From the NCBI GenBank assembly GCA_903884235.1, contig CAISEB010000056.1, forward strand, positions 1 through 42,534: DNA of 42,534 nt, in the 5' to 3' direction. The notes below the pieces were generated by a model. The model was not told where the DNA came from. It saw only the letters and a list, made by a program, of their open reading frames with translations, and did not search any database. The stretch is from an uncultured Pseudomonadota bacterium (lineage in GTDB: Bacteria; Pseudomonadota; Gammaproteobacteria; Steroidobacterales; Steroidobacteraceae). The first letter of the stretch is position 1. Each line of letters begins with the position of its first letter. Shown piece after piece: positions 1 through 8,361 of the stretch. Position numbers and translations under genes: made by a program.

Positions 1-461
1 CGGCCGGCGGCGCAGTAGGCGCGACCCCGCAGCGCGAGCACCGGGCTCTCGGCGCCAGCGGGCGGCGGCTCGCCGAGCGCGCGCAGCACGGCGAGCGCGC
101 GCTGCGGATCGCCGCTGGCGAGCGCCACCTCCGCGATCGCGAGTCCGCGCACCGCGCCTTCCGGCGAGCGTGGGTCGACATGCGCGATGCGCTCGGCCAC
201 CCGGGCGACCCGATTCGCGTCCGCATCGCGCCCCGCGGCGAGCCACTCGCGCGCGGCTGCGGCGAGCGGTGCGACCGCCGCCGCGCCACGCAGGCCGGCG
301 CCGACGTGCTCCCAGGCAGCCGCCGCCGCCGCGTGCTCGCCGTGCGAGGCGAGCCGTGCGGCTCGGTCGGCCTCGCCCGGCTGGGCGCACTCCCCCGTCG
401 CGGCGACGAGCGCGTACAGCAGCGCGATACCGATGCGGGCGCGTCGCCCGTGGCGTTGCAT
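1..461 (-). CDS. lpoA: LpoA-like penicillin-binding protein activator (N-terminal part)
   Basis: Partial gene: 153 codons are open to the left window edge. The start is the ATG at 461-459, preceded by a good Shine-Dalgarno (GGAGG about 8 nt upstream). The protein opens with basic residues (RHGRRARI) and a hydrophobic stretch (residues 10-22), so it is exported. Ala-rich helical repeats follow that look TPR-like (AARLASHGEHAAAAAAW, VLALRGRAYCAAG). In gammaproteobacteria lpoA (yraM) is the usual divergent neighbour of rsmI (yraL); LpoA is the outer-membrane lipoprotein that activates PBP1A and has an N-terminal TPR-like domain. Oddity: the first cysteine (C25) follows ATGE, not a canonical lipobox, so lipidation is uncertain. 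The name rests mostly on position plus the repeat-like N-terminus; the C-terminal domain lies outside the window. Confidence 0.68.
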   Translation of the reverse strand, partial: MQRHGRRARIGIALLYALVAATGECAQPGEADRAARLASHGEHAAAAAAWEHVGAGLRGAAAVAPLAAAAREWLAAGRDADANRVARVAERIAHVDPRSPEGAVRGLAIAEVALASGDPQRALAVLRALGEPPPAGAESPVLALRGRAYCAAG

Positions 462-518
462 GCGGGGGTTCCTCCGTGCACGATGCCGACGCGCGGGTCA
501 CGCGCGGCAAGGCCCCGG

Positions 519-524
519 ATTATA
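519..524 (-). promoter_or_regulatory. Perfect -10 hexamer for lpoA
   Basis: On the minus strand, positions 524-519 read TATAAT, about 58 nt upstream of the lpoA ATG. No convincing -35 is visible at the matching distance. The hexamer touches the proposed rsmI GTG start at 525, so the divergent genes share a 63-nt spacer. Confidence 0.45.
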
Positions 525-1397
525 GTGTCAGCGCCCGGCACCCTCTTCATCGTCGCGACGCCGATCGGCAACCTGGCCGATCTCAGTGCCCGTGCACGGA
601 GCACCCTGGCCGAGGTCGACCTGATCGCCGCCGAGGACACCCGCCACAGCGGGCAGATGCTCGCGCAGTTCGGCATCCAGACGCCGCTGTGCGCGCTGCA
701 CGAGCACAACGAGGCCGCACGGGTCGCCGAGCTGGTCGGCCGCCTGCAGGGCGGCGCACGCATCGCGCTGGTCTCCGATGCCGGCACGCCGCTCGTCAGC
801 GACCCGGGCTACCGGCTGGTCGCCGCCGCGGCGGCCGCCGGCATCGCGGTCGTGCCCGTGCCCGGGGCCTGCGCCGCGATCGCTGCGCTGTCCGTCGCCG
901 GACTTGCGACGGATCGCTTCGCGTTCGAAGGCTTCCTGCCGCAACGCTCCGCGGCGCGCCGTGCGCGCCTCGAGGTGCTCGCAGGCGAGTCGCGCACGCT
1001 CGTGTTCTACGAGGCGCCGCACCGCATCGCGGATACGCTGGCCGACCTCGCCGCGGCGTTTGGCGGCACGCGCGCGGCGGTCGTCGCGCGTGAGCTCACC
1101 AAACTGCACGAGAGCGTGTATCGCGGCACGCTCGACGAGCTCGTCCTGCGCGCAGCCGGCGAGGCGAACATGGCGCGCGGCGAGATCGTGCTGGTCGTGG
1201 CCGGCGCGCCGGCCACGGACGGGGACGACGACGCGATGGTGCGCCAGCGCGACCGACTACTCGGCGCGCTGCTGCCCGTGATGCCCCTGTCCGCGGCTGT
1301 AGACCTCGTCAGCGAGGTGACCGGACTGCGTCGCAATCGCGTCTACGAACGCGCGCTCGGGCTGCGGCGCGAGACCGGGAATACAGAAGACGCTTGA
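525..1397 (+). CDS. rsmI: 16S rRNA (cytidine1402-2'-O)-methyltransferase RsmI
   Basis: RsmI uses SAM to methylate the 2'-O of C1402 in the ribosomal P site. The 290-aa product matches the family's usual length. The SAM-methyltransferase (tetrapyrrole methylase fold) signature begins at once: LFIVATPIGNLADL (residues 7-20), EDTRHS (37-42), then GTPLVSDPGYRLV. The frame is open well upstream (to 180), but homology starts at the GTG at 525, giving an N-terminus VSAPGTLFIVATP; upstream residues are Arg/Ala-rich and out of family. The gene is divergent from lpoA, as in E. coli yraL-yraM, and its stop codon overlaps the -35 box of rnpB. Confidence 0.93.
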   Translation: MSAPGTLFIVATPIGNLADLSARARSTLAEVDLIAAEDTRHSGQMLAQFGIQTPLCALHEHNEAARVAELVGRLQGGARIALVSDAGTPLVSDPGYRLVAAAAAAGIAVVPVPGACAAIAALSVAGLATDRFAFEGFLPQRSAARRARLEVLAGESRTLVFYEAPHRIADTLADLAAAFGGTRAAVVARELTKLHESVYRGTLDELVLRAAGEANMARGEIVLVVAGAPATDGDDDAMVRQRDRLLGALLPVMPLSAAVDLVSEVTGLRRNRVYERALGLRRETGNTEDA

Positions 1398-1422
1398 GGT
1401 CCGGGGCCGCGCGCCCTATGGT
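1394..1422 (+). promoter_or_regulatory. rnpB promoter
   Basis: -35 TTGAGG (1394-1399), 17-nt spacer, -10 TATGGT (1417-1422). Predicted transcription start is 6-7 nt further on at about 1429, exactly where the P1 helix of RNase P RNA begins. The -35 box overlaps the rsmI stop codon (1395-1397). Confidence 0.72.
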
Positions 1423-1428
1423 GTGCGC

Positions 1429-1809
<381 letters not shown>

Positions 1810-1826
1810 ACCTTCTTCCTGACGCC

Positions 1827-1850
1827 ACGGGGCCCCTCTGGGGCCCCGTT
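1827..1850 (+). terminator. rnpB terminator hairpin
   Basis: Perfect 10-bp stem ACGGGGCCCC (1827-1836) / GGGGCCCCGT (1840-1849) with loop TCT. The T-tract is weak (TTCGT), so this is a strong hairpin with a poor U-tail. Confidence 0.8.
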
Positions 1851-1851
1851 C

Positions 1852-1865
1852 GTGACGCACGTCAC
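1852..1865. repeat. Palindrome GTGACG-CA-CGTCAC
   Basis: Perfect 6-2-6 inverted repeat just after the rnpB terminator. It has the size and symmetry of a dimeric regulator site, but no cognate factor can be assigned. The rest of 1866-2039 has two more short hairpins (CAGGCC 1883-1888 / GGCCTG 1897-1902; CCGGTCGCA 1975-1983 / TGCGACTGG 1987-1995) and no gene. Confidence 0.35.
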
Positions 1866-2039
1866 ACTTTCCTCGCGTCGCCCAGGCCCCTTCGTTGGCC
1901 TGAAGCTTGCATAGTCCTTACATAACGCCGGAAGAAGGCTCGCTAAGCCTCTGATTATCAGCCGTTTCGACCTCCCGGTCGCATTCTGCGACTGGTCGGT
2001 AAGTGATTGTCGTCGCAGGAAAAATCCCCGTTTTCGGCG

Positions 2040-2068
2040 TTGACCCGACCCGCTCTTCCTCCTATAGT
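2040..2068 (+). promoter_or_regulatory. dcw cluster promoter (PmraZ), sigma70
   Basis: -35 TTGACC (2040-2045), exactly 17-nt spacer, -10 TATAGT (2063-2068). Predicted start is about 2075. This is the best sigma70 match in the window and the expected master promoter of the division and cell wall operon. Confidence 0.82.
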
Positions 2069-2102
2069 GGCCGGAAGTGGGAAAAAGTGGGGAGGAATGG
2101 GG
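2068..2102 (+). promoter_or_regulatory. MraZ operator: four TGGNN boxes on a 10-bp period
   Basis: TGGCC (2068), TGGGA (2078), TGGGG (2088) and TGGGG (2098) are spaced exactly 10 bp apart. MraZ is known to repress its own promoter by binding TGGGN repeats separated by 5 nt. Here the first box abuts the -10, the predicted start lies between boxes 1 and 2, and the third box runs into the GGAGG sequence at 2091-2095. Confidence 0.8.
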
Positions 2103-2120
2103 TTCGGTCCCATCCAAGAC

Positions 2121-2576
2121 GTGTTCCGCGGTGCCAATCAACTGACGCTCGATGCCAAAGGCCGGATGGTGATGCCCACCCGGTACCGGGACCGCATTGC
2201 CGAGCGCTCGGCTGGGCACGTCGTCGTGACCGTCGATCGGGACCAGTGCCTGCTCCTCTATCCCCTGCCGGACTGGGAGGAGATCGAACGCAAGCTGATG
2301 AAGTTGCCGACGCTGAATCCCCAGTCCCGCCTGCTGCAGCGGCTGATGGTCGGTTACGCGACCGACCTGGAGCTGGACGGACACGGGCGACTCCTGCTGC
2401 CGGCTGAACTGCGCAGCTTCGCGTCGCTGAACCGCAATGCGGTCCTGCTGGGCCAGGGGAACCGATTCGAGTTGTGGGACGAAGCGAAGTGGACCGAGCG
2501 ACGCGACCAGTGGCTCAACGGCGAGGCTGATGCCTCCGGAGAGCTGCCCGCGGATCTCGGGTCGCTGTCGTTGTAG
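2121..2576 (+). CDS. mraZ: Transcriptional regulator MraZ
   Basis: MraZ is an AbrB-fold DNA-binding protein, forming a ring oligomer, that represses the dcw promoter. The GTG start at 2121 gives 151 aa (E. coli 152) and the family N-terminus VFRGANQLTLDAKGRMVMPTRYRD. The second half repeats the fold (LDGHGRLLLPAELR), as expected for the tandem MraZ domains. Start choice is not clean: the only SD-like GGAGG (2091-2095) is 25 nt upstream of 2121 yet only 1 nt from an in-frame ATG at 2097, which would add eight residues. I favour 2121 on homology. It is the first gene of the cluster, and its stop overlaps or abuts rsmH. Confidence 0.9.
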   Translation: MFRGANQLTLDAKGRMVMPTRYRDRIAERSAGHVVVTVDRDQCLLLYPLPDWEEIERKLMKLPTLNPQSRLLQRLMVGYATDLELDGHGRLLLPAELRSFASLNRNAVLLGQGNRFELWDEAKWTERRDQWLNGEADASGELPADLGSLSL

Positions 2577-2578
2577 TG

Positions 2579-3517
2579 ATGGTTGCGTCGGCGCAGCCGG
2601 CGCACCGGCCGGTGCTGCTAGAGGAAGTCATCGCCGGGCTCGCGATCGAGCCGGCGGGACTGTACGTCGATGGCACGTACGGACGGGGGGGGCATGCGCG
2701 CGCAGTGCTCGCGCAGCTCGGGACAGAGGGCAGGCTTGTGGTCGTGGATCGAGATCCACAGGCGATAGAGAGCGCGAGGCAGCAGCACGGTGAAGATCCG
2801 CGCGTCCGGATTCTCCATGCCGCGTTCGACCGTCTCGGCGAGGTCGTCGCGGAGGGCACGGCGGCGGGCGTGCTGTTCGACCTCGGCGTCTCCTCTCCCC
2901 AGCTCGATGATCCGACGCGAGGCTTCAGCTTCATGCGCGATGGCCCGCTCGACATGAGGATGGACCCGTCCCGCGGCCAGAACGCCGCGGATTTTGTGGC
3001 GAGCGCGATGGAGAGCGAGATGGCCCGGGTGATCGCCGAGCACGGCGAAGAGCGTTTTGCGCGCCGTATCGCGCAGGCGATCGTGCGCGCGCGCGAAGAC
3101 GCGCCGATCACGACCACGGCCCGACTCGCGGACGTCGTCTCCTCGGCCGTGCCGGCGCGGTCGCGCGAGCCTGGCAAGCACCCGGCAACGCGCACATTCC
3201 AGGCGCTGCGCATCCACGTCAACCGCGAACTCGAGTTGATCGACCGCGGCCTCGACGCCGCGCTCGCGGCGCTGGGCGTCGACGGCCGGCTCGCGGTGAT
3301 CAGCTTCCACTCCCTCGAGGATCGGCGCGTGAAGCGCTTCATGCGCCGCCACGCCGACGAGGATCCGATGTGGCGCGGCATGCCGAACGTGCCCGAGGCC
3401 GCGCGTCCGCGCCTGGCGCTCGTCGGCAAGGCACAGCACGCGGCCGATTCCGAAGTCGCCGAGAACCCGCGCGCCCGCAGCGCCGTGCTGCGCGTCGCCC
3501 GCAAGGTGCGCGCATGA
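2579..3517 (+). CDS. rsmH: 16S rRNA (cytosine1402-N4)-methyltransferase RsmH
   Basis: RsmH (MraW) methylates N4 of C1402, the same nucleotide modified by RsmI encoded just upstream. The product is 312 aa, as usual. Visible motifs: HRPVLLEEVI at the N-terminus, the SAM-binding loop GTYGRGGHARAVL, FDLGVSSPQLDDPTRGFSF, and the C-terminal VISFHSLEDRRVKRFMR. The start may be the ATG at 2579 or the GTG at 2576 that overlaps the last base of the mraZ stop. Its own stop overlaps the ftsL ATG by 4 nt. Confidence 0.96.
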   Translation: MVASAQPAHRPVLLEEVIAGLAIEPAGLYVDGTYGRGGHARAVLAQLGTEGRLVVVDRDPQAIESARQQHGEDPRVRILHAAFDRLGEVVAEGTAAGVLFDLGVSSPQLDDPTRGFSFMRDGPLDMRMDPSRGQNAADFVASAMESEMARVIAEHGEERFARRIAQAIVRAREDAPITTTARLADVVSSAVPARSREPGKHPATRTFQALRIHVNRELELIDRGLDAALAALGVDGRLAVISFHSLEDRRVKRFMRRHADEDPMWRGMPNVPEAARPRLALVGKAQHAADSEVAENPRARSAVLRVARKVRA

Positions 3518-3789
3518 GCGAACGCACGCTGCGGATCGCGCTGGCCTCCCTCTGGATCGCGGTGCTCGCGAGCTCCGCGGGCGCGGCCTACATGAAGCAC
3601 CAGTCGCGCATGCTGTTCGTCGAGCTCGAGAAGCTCACGCAGGAGCGGGACAACCTGAATATCGATTGGGGTCGGCTCCAGCTCGAGCAGAGCACCTACA
3701 GCGCACACGCGCTCGTTGAGCAGGTCGCCAGTCGCGACCTGCGCATGACGATCCCCAGCGCCACCGAAGTGAAGATCGTCCAGCCATGA
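3514..3789 (+). CDS. ftsL: Cell division protein FtsL
   Basis: Small bitopic inner-membrane protein that forms the FtsQLB complex and activates FtsWI septal synthesis. 91 aa: short cytoplasmic tail, one membrane segment (about residues 7-26, IALASLWIAVLASSAGAAY), then a periplasmic coiled-coil (SRMLFVELEKLTQERDNLNIDWGRLQLEQ) and the conserved Arg/Met-rich end (VASRDLRMTIPSATEVKIV). The ATG overlaps the rsmH stop (ATGA) and its stop overlaps the ftsI ATG, so translation is probably coupled. Confidence 0.95.
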   Translation: MSERTLRIALASLWIAVLASSAGAAYMKHQSRMLFVELEKLTQERDNLNIDWGRLQLEQSTYSAHALVEQVASRDLRMTIPSATEVKIVQP

Positions 3790-5516
3790 AGCTCAAGCGC
3801 ACGGAAGCCCAGAGCAGCGCCCGGCAGTTCCGGGTGCGCGCCTACTTCGTGCTCGCCGCGCTGCTGGTCGTCGCGGCCGGGATCGTCGCCCGCGCGATCG
3901 ACATGCAGTTCATCCGGCGTGACTTCTACGTATCGCAGGGCAATGAACGGTGGCAGCGCAACGTCGAGATTCCGGCACATCGTGGCGCGATCCTCGATCG
4001 CAACGGCGAGACGATCGCGGCCAGCACGCCGGTCGATACCGTCTGGGTGAATCCGGCCGAGATGGACGACAAGGCGGTGCAACTGCCCGCGCTCGCGCAC
4101 CAGCTGCAGCTCGACCAGGACTGGCTGACGCGCCGTGTCACGGCGAACTTCGATACCCACTACGTGGTCGTTGCAAAGCAGCTGCAGCCGGACGAGGCGG
4201 CGCGGGTCGCGGCACTGCACATTCCCGGCGTGAGCCTGTCGCGCGGGTACCGCCGCTACTATCCGGCCGGCGAAGTCACGGGGCACATCCTCGGCTTCAC
4301 CGGTGACGGCGATGCCGGCCAGGAAGGCCTCGAGCTTGCCTACGAGCCGATGCTGCAGGGCGAAAACGGGCTCAAGAAGGTCGTGCAGGACCGGCACGGC
4401 AACATCGTCGAGAGCCTCGAGAACATCCGCCCGGCGCGCGCCGGCGAGGAGCTGGTCTCGAGCATCGACCTTCGCATTCAGTACCTCGCCTACCGCGAGC
4501 TCAAGTCCGCCATGCAGGAATTCGGCGCGAAGGGTGGCTCGGTCATCGTGGTCGACGTGCGTACCGGCGAGATCCTGGCGATGGTCAACCAGCCGTCGTT
4601 CAATCCGAACGATCGCCTGCAGCTTGATCCCGCGCACTACCGTAACCGCGCCGCGACCGACAACATCGAGCCGGGTTCATCTGTCAAGCCGTTCTTCGTG
4701 ATCGCGGCGCTCGCCAGCGGAAAGTACAAGCCCGACAGCGTGATCGACACCAACCCGGGCTACATCCGCGTTGGCAACAACGTGATCGAGGACGAGCACA
4801 ACTGGGGTGCGATGGACCTCGCGACCATCCTCGCCAGGTCATCCAACGTGGGCATGGCGCACATCGCGCTGTCGCTCGAGAAATCGACGATCTTCAACAC
4901 GCTGACCGGCCTCGGCTTCGGGCAGGTGTCGGCGACCGGTTTCCCCGGCGAGTCCGCCGGTGTCCTGACCCAGTACACCCACTGGCACGACATCCAGGTC
5001 GCAACGATGGCGCACGGCTACGGACTGTCGGTGACGCCGCTGCAGCTGGTGCAGGCGTACACGACGGTCGGTGCTCTCGGCGTGCGCCGCCCGCTGACGT
5101 TGCGCCGCGTGGATGGCGTGGTGCCGGCCGGCGACCGCGTGCTCGACCAGCAGGTGTGCCGCGACGCGATCCACCTGATCGAAAGCGTCGTGACCGATGG
5201 CACGGGCAAGAAGGCCCACATCCCCGGGTATCGCGTCGCCGGCAAGACCGGTACCGCCTGGAAGGCCGCGGGCGGCACCTACTCGACCAACAAGTATGTC
5301 GCCCTGTTCGGCGGCGTCGTTCCCGCGACCGCGCCGCGCTTCGCCGCGATCGTCGTGATCGACGAGCCGAGCAAGGGCAAGTACCACGGCGGAGACGTCG
5401 CCGCACCCGTGTTCGCGGCGGTCCTCGGTGGCGTGCTGCGCCTGACGGCTGTGCCGCCGGACGATCTCAGCCACGTGTCCACGGCGACGTTCGTGCAGGC
5501 GGAGGTGCCGCGGTGA
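3786..5516 (+). CDS. ftsI: Septal transpeptidase FtsI (PBP3)
   Basis: Class B penicillin-binding protein that crosslinks septal peptidoglycan with FtsW. 576 aa. One N-terminal membrane anchor (about 19-36), a pedestal domain with the HRGAILDRNGE motif (65-75), and a transpeptidase domain with all three catalytic motifs: SSVK (active Ser298, Lys301), SSN (352-354) and KTGTA (487-491). It overlaps ftsL by 4 nt and its stop overlaps the murE GTG (GTGA). The gene is intact with no anomalies. Confidence 0.97.
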   Translation: MKLKRTEAQSSARQFRVRAYFVLAALLVVAAGIVARAIDMQFIRRDFYVSQGNERWQRNVEIPAHRGAILDRNGETIAASTPVDTVWVNPAEMDDKAVQLPALAHQLQLDQDWLTRRVTANFDTHYVVVAKQLQPDEAARVAALHIPGVSLSRGYRRYYPAGEVTGHILGFTGDGDAGQEGLELAYEPMLQGENGLKKVVQDRHGNIVESLENIRPARAGEELVSSIDLRIQYLAYRELKSAMQEFGAKGGSVIVVDVRTGEILAMVNQPSFNPNDRLQLDPAHYRNRAATDNIEPGSSVKPFFVIAALASGKYKPDSVIDTNPGYIRVGNNVIEDEHNWGAMDLATILARSSNVGMAHIALSLEKSTIFNTLTGLGFGQVSATGFPGESAGVLTQYTHWHDIQVATMAHGYGLSVTPLQLVQAYTTVGALGVRRPLTLRRVDGVVPAGDRVLDQQVCRDAIHLIESVVTDGTGKKAHIPGYRVAGKTGTAWKAAGGTYSTNKYVALFGGVVPATAPRFAAIVVIDEPSKGKYHGGDVAAPVFAAVLGGVLRLTAVPPDDLSHVSTATFVQAEVPR

Positions 5517-6988
5517 GCGGCGTTGAGCTCGCGAGCCTGCTGCACGGCCTGGTCAAGGCCCCGCGTGTCGTGGTCCGCGATCTCGTGCTCGATAGCCGCC
5601 AGGTCATGTCGGGCGATGCCTTCGCGGCGGTCGGCGGACGCACGACGCACGGGCTCGAGCACGTCGGCGCGGCCGTGGTGCGCGGCGCGATCGCGATCCT
5701 CTGGGATCCGTCCGCCGGCGGCGAGCTTCCAGGATTGCCGCCATCCGTCACCGCGGTGGCCGTGCCGGGGCTGCGCGATGCGCTGGGCGAGCTCGCCGAT
5801 CGCTTCTACGGCGCGCCGTCCGCCACGGTCGACGTCGCCGGAGTCACCGGCACCAACGGCAAGACGACCTGCGCCTGGCTGTATGCGGCGTGCCGCGGCC
5901 AGCAGGGCGCGTACCTCGGCACGCTCGGCGCCGGTCGGCCTCCTTCGCTCGCGCCCACGTCGCACACGACCCTCGACGTGCTGTCTCTGCACCGCACTCT
6001 GGCCGGGTTCCGCGATGCCGGGCTTCGACATGCTGGCATCGAGGTGTCCTCGCATGCGCTGGACCAGGACCGTGTCGCGGGCGTCCGCATGCCGGTTGTC
6101 GCGTTCACCAACCTCACGCGCGATCACCTCGACTACCACGGCACGATGGAAGCCTATGGCGCCGCCAAGGAGCGCCTGCTGCACTGCCGTGGCGTGCGCC
6201 ACGCCGTCATCAACGTTGGCGATGCATTCGGCGCGGGCCTCGCTGCCCGAGCCCCGGCCGGCGTGGACGTCACGCGCGTGAGCGTCGCAGGCCCGGTGCC
6301 GGACGGTGGCCGGCATGTCGCCGCGCGCAGCGTCGCCTGCCATGCAGGCGGAATCGACATCGAGGGCTCGACGCATGCTGGCCCGTTCCGCCTGAGCTCG
6401 CCGCTCGTCGGCGCGTTCAACGCGGAGAACCTCCTCGTGGTGCTCGGCATGCTGCTCGCGACGGGGATGCCGCTCGTCACGGCCGTCGAGTCGCTCTCGG
6501 TCGCCGCGCCACCGCCGGGCCGCATGGAGGCGTTCCGGATCGGCGCCGACGGCCCGACGGTCGTCGTCGACTATGCGCACACCCCGGATGCGCTCGCCAA
6601 GGCGCTCGCAGCGCTGCGCGTGCATACCGCCGGCGCGTTGTGGTGCGTGTTCGGTTGCGGTGGCGACCGTGACGCCGGCAAGCGGCCGCTGATGGCCGCG
6701 GCTGCGGAGGCGGGATCGGACCGCATCGTCGTCACCGATGACAACCCTCGCGGCGAGGATCCTGACCGGATCGTCGCGATGATCACGGCCGCGTTCTCCG
6801 GCCGCGTGCCCGTACACGTGGAACGCGACCGCGAGGCGGCGATTCGGGGTGCGCGCGCGGCATCGCGCCGCGGCGATGTGATCCTCGTCGCGGGCAAGGG
6901 CCACGAGGACTACCAGATCTACGGCCACGAGCGTCGTGCCTTCAGCGATCGTGCCATCGCCGAGTCGCTGCTGCGGGAGGCGGCGTGA
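5513..6988 (+). CDS. murE: UDP-MurNAc-tripeptide synthetase MurE (meso-DAP adding)
   Basis: Mur ligase that adds the third residue to UDP-MurNAc-L-Ala-D-Glu. 491 aa from the GTG at 5513, chosen because it overlaps the ftsI stop (GTGA) with GGAGG 7 nt upstream and gives a normal length; the frame's longer upstream extension is a shadow of ftsI. The ATP P-loop TGTNGKTT lies at residues 112-119. The DNPR motif at 410-413 is the known signature of meso-diaminopimelate specificity, so the organism should have A1-gamma (DAP) peptidoglycan. Translationally coupled to murF. Confidence 0.96.
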   Translation: MSGVELASLLHGLVKAPRVVVRDLVLDSRQVMSGDAFAAVGGRTTHGLEHVGAAVVRGAIAILWDPSAGGELPGLPPSVTAVAVPGLRDALGELADRFYGAPSATVDVAGVTGTNGKTTCAWLYAACRGQQGAYLGTLGAGRPPSLAPTSHTTLDVLSLHRTLAGFRDAGLRHAGIEVSSHALDQDRVAGVRMPVVAFTNLTRDHLDYHGTMEAYGAAKERLLHCRGVRHAVINVGDAFGAGLAARAPAGVDVTRVSVAGPVPDGGRHVAARSVACHAGGIDIEGSTHAGPFRLSSPLVGAFNAENLLVVLGMLLATGMPLVTAVESLSVAAPPPGRMEAFRIGADGPTVVVDYAHTPDALAKALAALRVHTAGALWCVFGCGGDRDAGKRPLMAAAAEAGSDRIVVTDDNPRGEDPDRIVAMITAAFSGRVPVHVERDREAAIRGARAASRRGDVILVAGKGHEDYQIYGHERRAFSDRAIAESLLREAA

Positions 6989-8352
6989 ATCGCTCGCTGT
7001 CCCACTACGCGGCAGCGATGCGCGGCGTGCTGCACGGCGCGGAAGCATCGTTCGTCGGCGTGTCGACCGATTCGCGCGCCATCACCGAGGGCGAGCTCTT
7101 CGTCGCGCTGTCCGGACCGAACTTCGACGGCCATGAATTCGTCGCGGCGGCCGCTGCGCGCGGGGCCTCCGGGGCAGTCGTTGCGCGGCAGGTGGCGGTC
7201 GACGTGCCGCAGATCGTCGTCGAGGACACGCTGCAGGCGCTCCAGGACGCGGCGGCCGCATGGCGGCTGCAGTTCCCGATCCCGGTGGTCGCCGTCGCCG
7301 GCAGCAATGGCAAGACCACCACGAAGGAAATGCTCGCCACGATCCTGTCCGGGTTCGGCGTCTGCCTCGCCACGCGCGGGACGCTGAACAACCACATCGG
7401 CGTGCCGCTGACGCTGCTCGGGCTCGATCGCCAGCACGCGATGGCCGTCATCGAGGTCGGCACCAATCACCCGGGCGAAGTCGCCGCCCTCGTGCCACTC
7501 GTTCAGCCCACCGTCGGGCTCGTGACGAACGCCGGTGCCGAACATCTCGAGGGGTTCGGGTCGATGGACGGCGTCGCGCGCGCGGAGGGCGAGCTCTACG
7601 CCGGGCTCGCCCACGGCGCGACCGCGATCATCAATGCCGACGACCCGTACGCGGCGCTGTGGCGCGAGATGAACGCCGCCACCCGCGAGATCAGCTTCGG
7701 TCGAGCCGCAGGGGCCGACGTGACCATCCGCGGCGACATCCGCGCGAGCGGGCCTGCGGGCTCGATCCAGGAGTTCACGCTCGTCACGCCGACCGGCGAG
7801 GCGAACGTCCGGCTTCCGCTCGCCGGCCGGCACAACGTACAGAACGCGCTCGGCGCCGCCGCGGCCGCCCATGCGGTCGGCATCGACGCGCAGGGCATCG
7901 CGACCGGGCTTGGGCGCATGCGCCCGGTCAAAGGGCGCCTTGAGATCAAGATGGCCGCCTCCGGCGCGCGCCTGATCGACGATTCGTACAACGCCAACCC
8001 AAGCAGCCTGGATGCCGGCCTCGACGTGCTTGCCGCGCAGGCAGGCGAGCGTTGGTTGGTCCTCGGCGACATGGCCGAACTCGGCGACGCGACGCTCGAG
8101 GCGCACCGGCAGGCCGGCCGCGCGGCGCGCGGTGCCGGTGTCAACCGGCTGTTCGCGGTCGGTGCTCTGACGCCCGACGCGGTTCGCGAGTTCGGCGACG
8201 GCGCGGAGTGGTTCGCCGATGGCGACGCGCTGCTCGCGCGCCTCGGCGGCCTGCTACGCCCGGACGTCACGGTCCTGATCAAGGGCTCGCGGGTCAATCG
8301 CCTCGAGCGGATCGCCGCCGCGCTCGTTCCCGCCGGCGCGGAAGGACGCTGA
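6985..8352 (+). CDS. murF: UDP-MurNAc-tripeptide:D-Ala-D-Ala ligase MurF
   Basis: Adds D-Ala-D-Ala to complete the UDP-MurNAc-pentapeptide; ddl, encoded further along the cluster, makes the dipeptide. 455 aa, family length. The P-loop GSNGKTTTK is at 106-114, followed by RGTLNNHIGVPLTLL and the C-terminal DSYNANPSS motif. The GTG start overlaps the murE stop and has GGGAGG about 7 nt upstream. A 9-nt gap separates it from mraY. Confidence 0.96.
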   Translation: MNRSLSHYAAAMRGVLHGAEASFVGVSTDSRAITEGELFVALSGPNFDGHEFVAAAAARGASGAVVARQVAVDVPQIVVEDTLQALQDAAAAWRLQFPIPVVAVAGSNGKTTTKEMLATILSGFGVCLATRGTLNNHIGVPLTLLGLDRQHAMAVIEVGTNHPGEVAALVPLVQPTVGLVTNAGAEHLEGFGSMDGVARAEGELYAGLAHGATAIINADDPYAALWREMNAATREISFGRAAGADVTIRGDIRASGPAGSIQEFTLVTPTGEANVRLPLAGRHNVQNALGAAAAAHAVGIDAQGIATGLGRMRPVKGRLEIKMAASGARLIDDSYNANPSSLDAGLDVLAAQAGERWLVLGDMAELGDATLEAHRQAGRAARGAGVNRLFAVGALTPDAVREFGDGAEWFADGDALLARLGGLLRPDVTVLIKGSRVNRLERIAAALVPAGAEGR

Positions 8353-8361
8353 TACCGCGCC

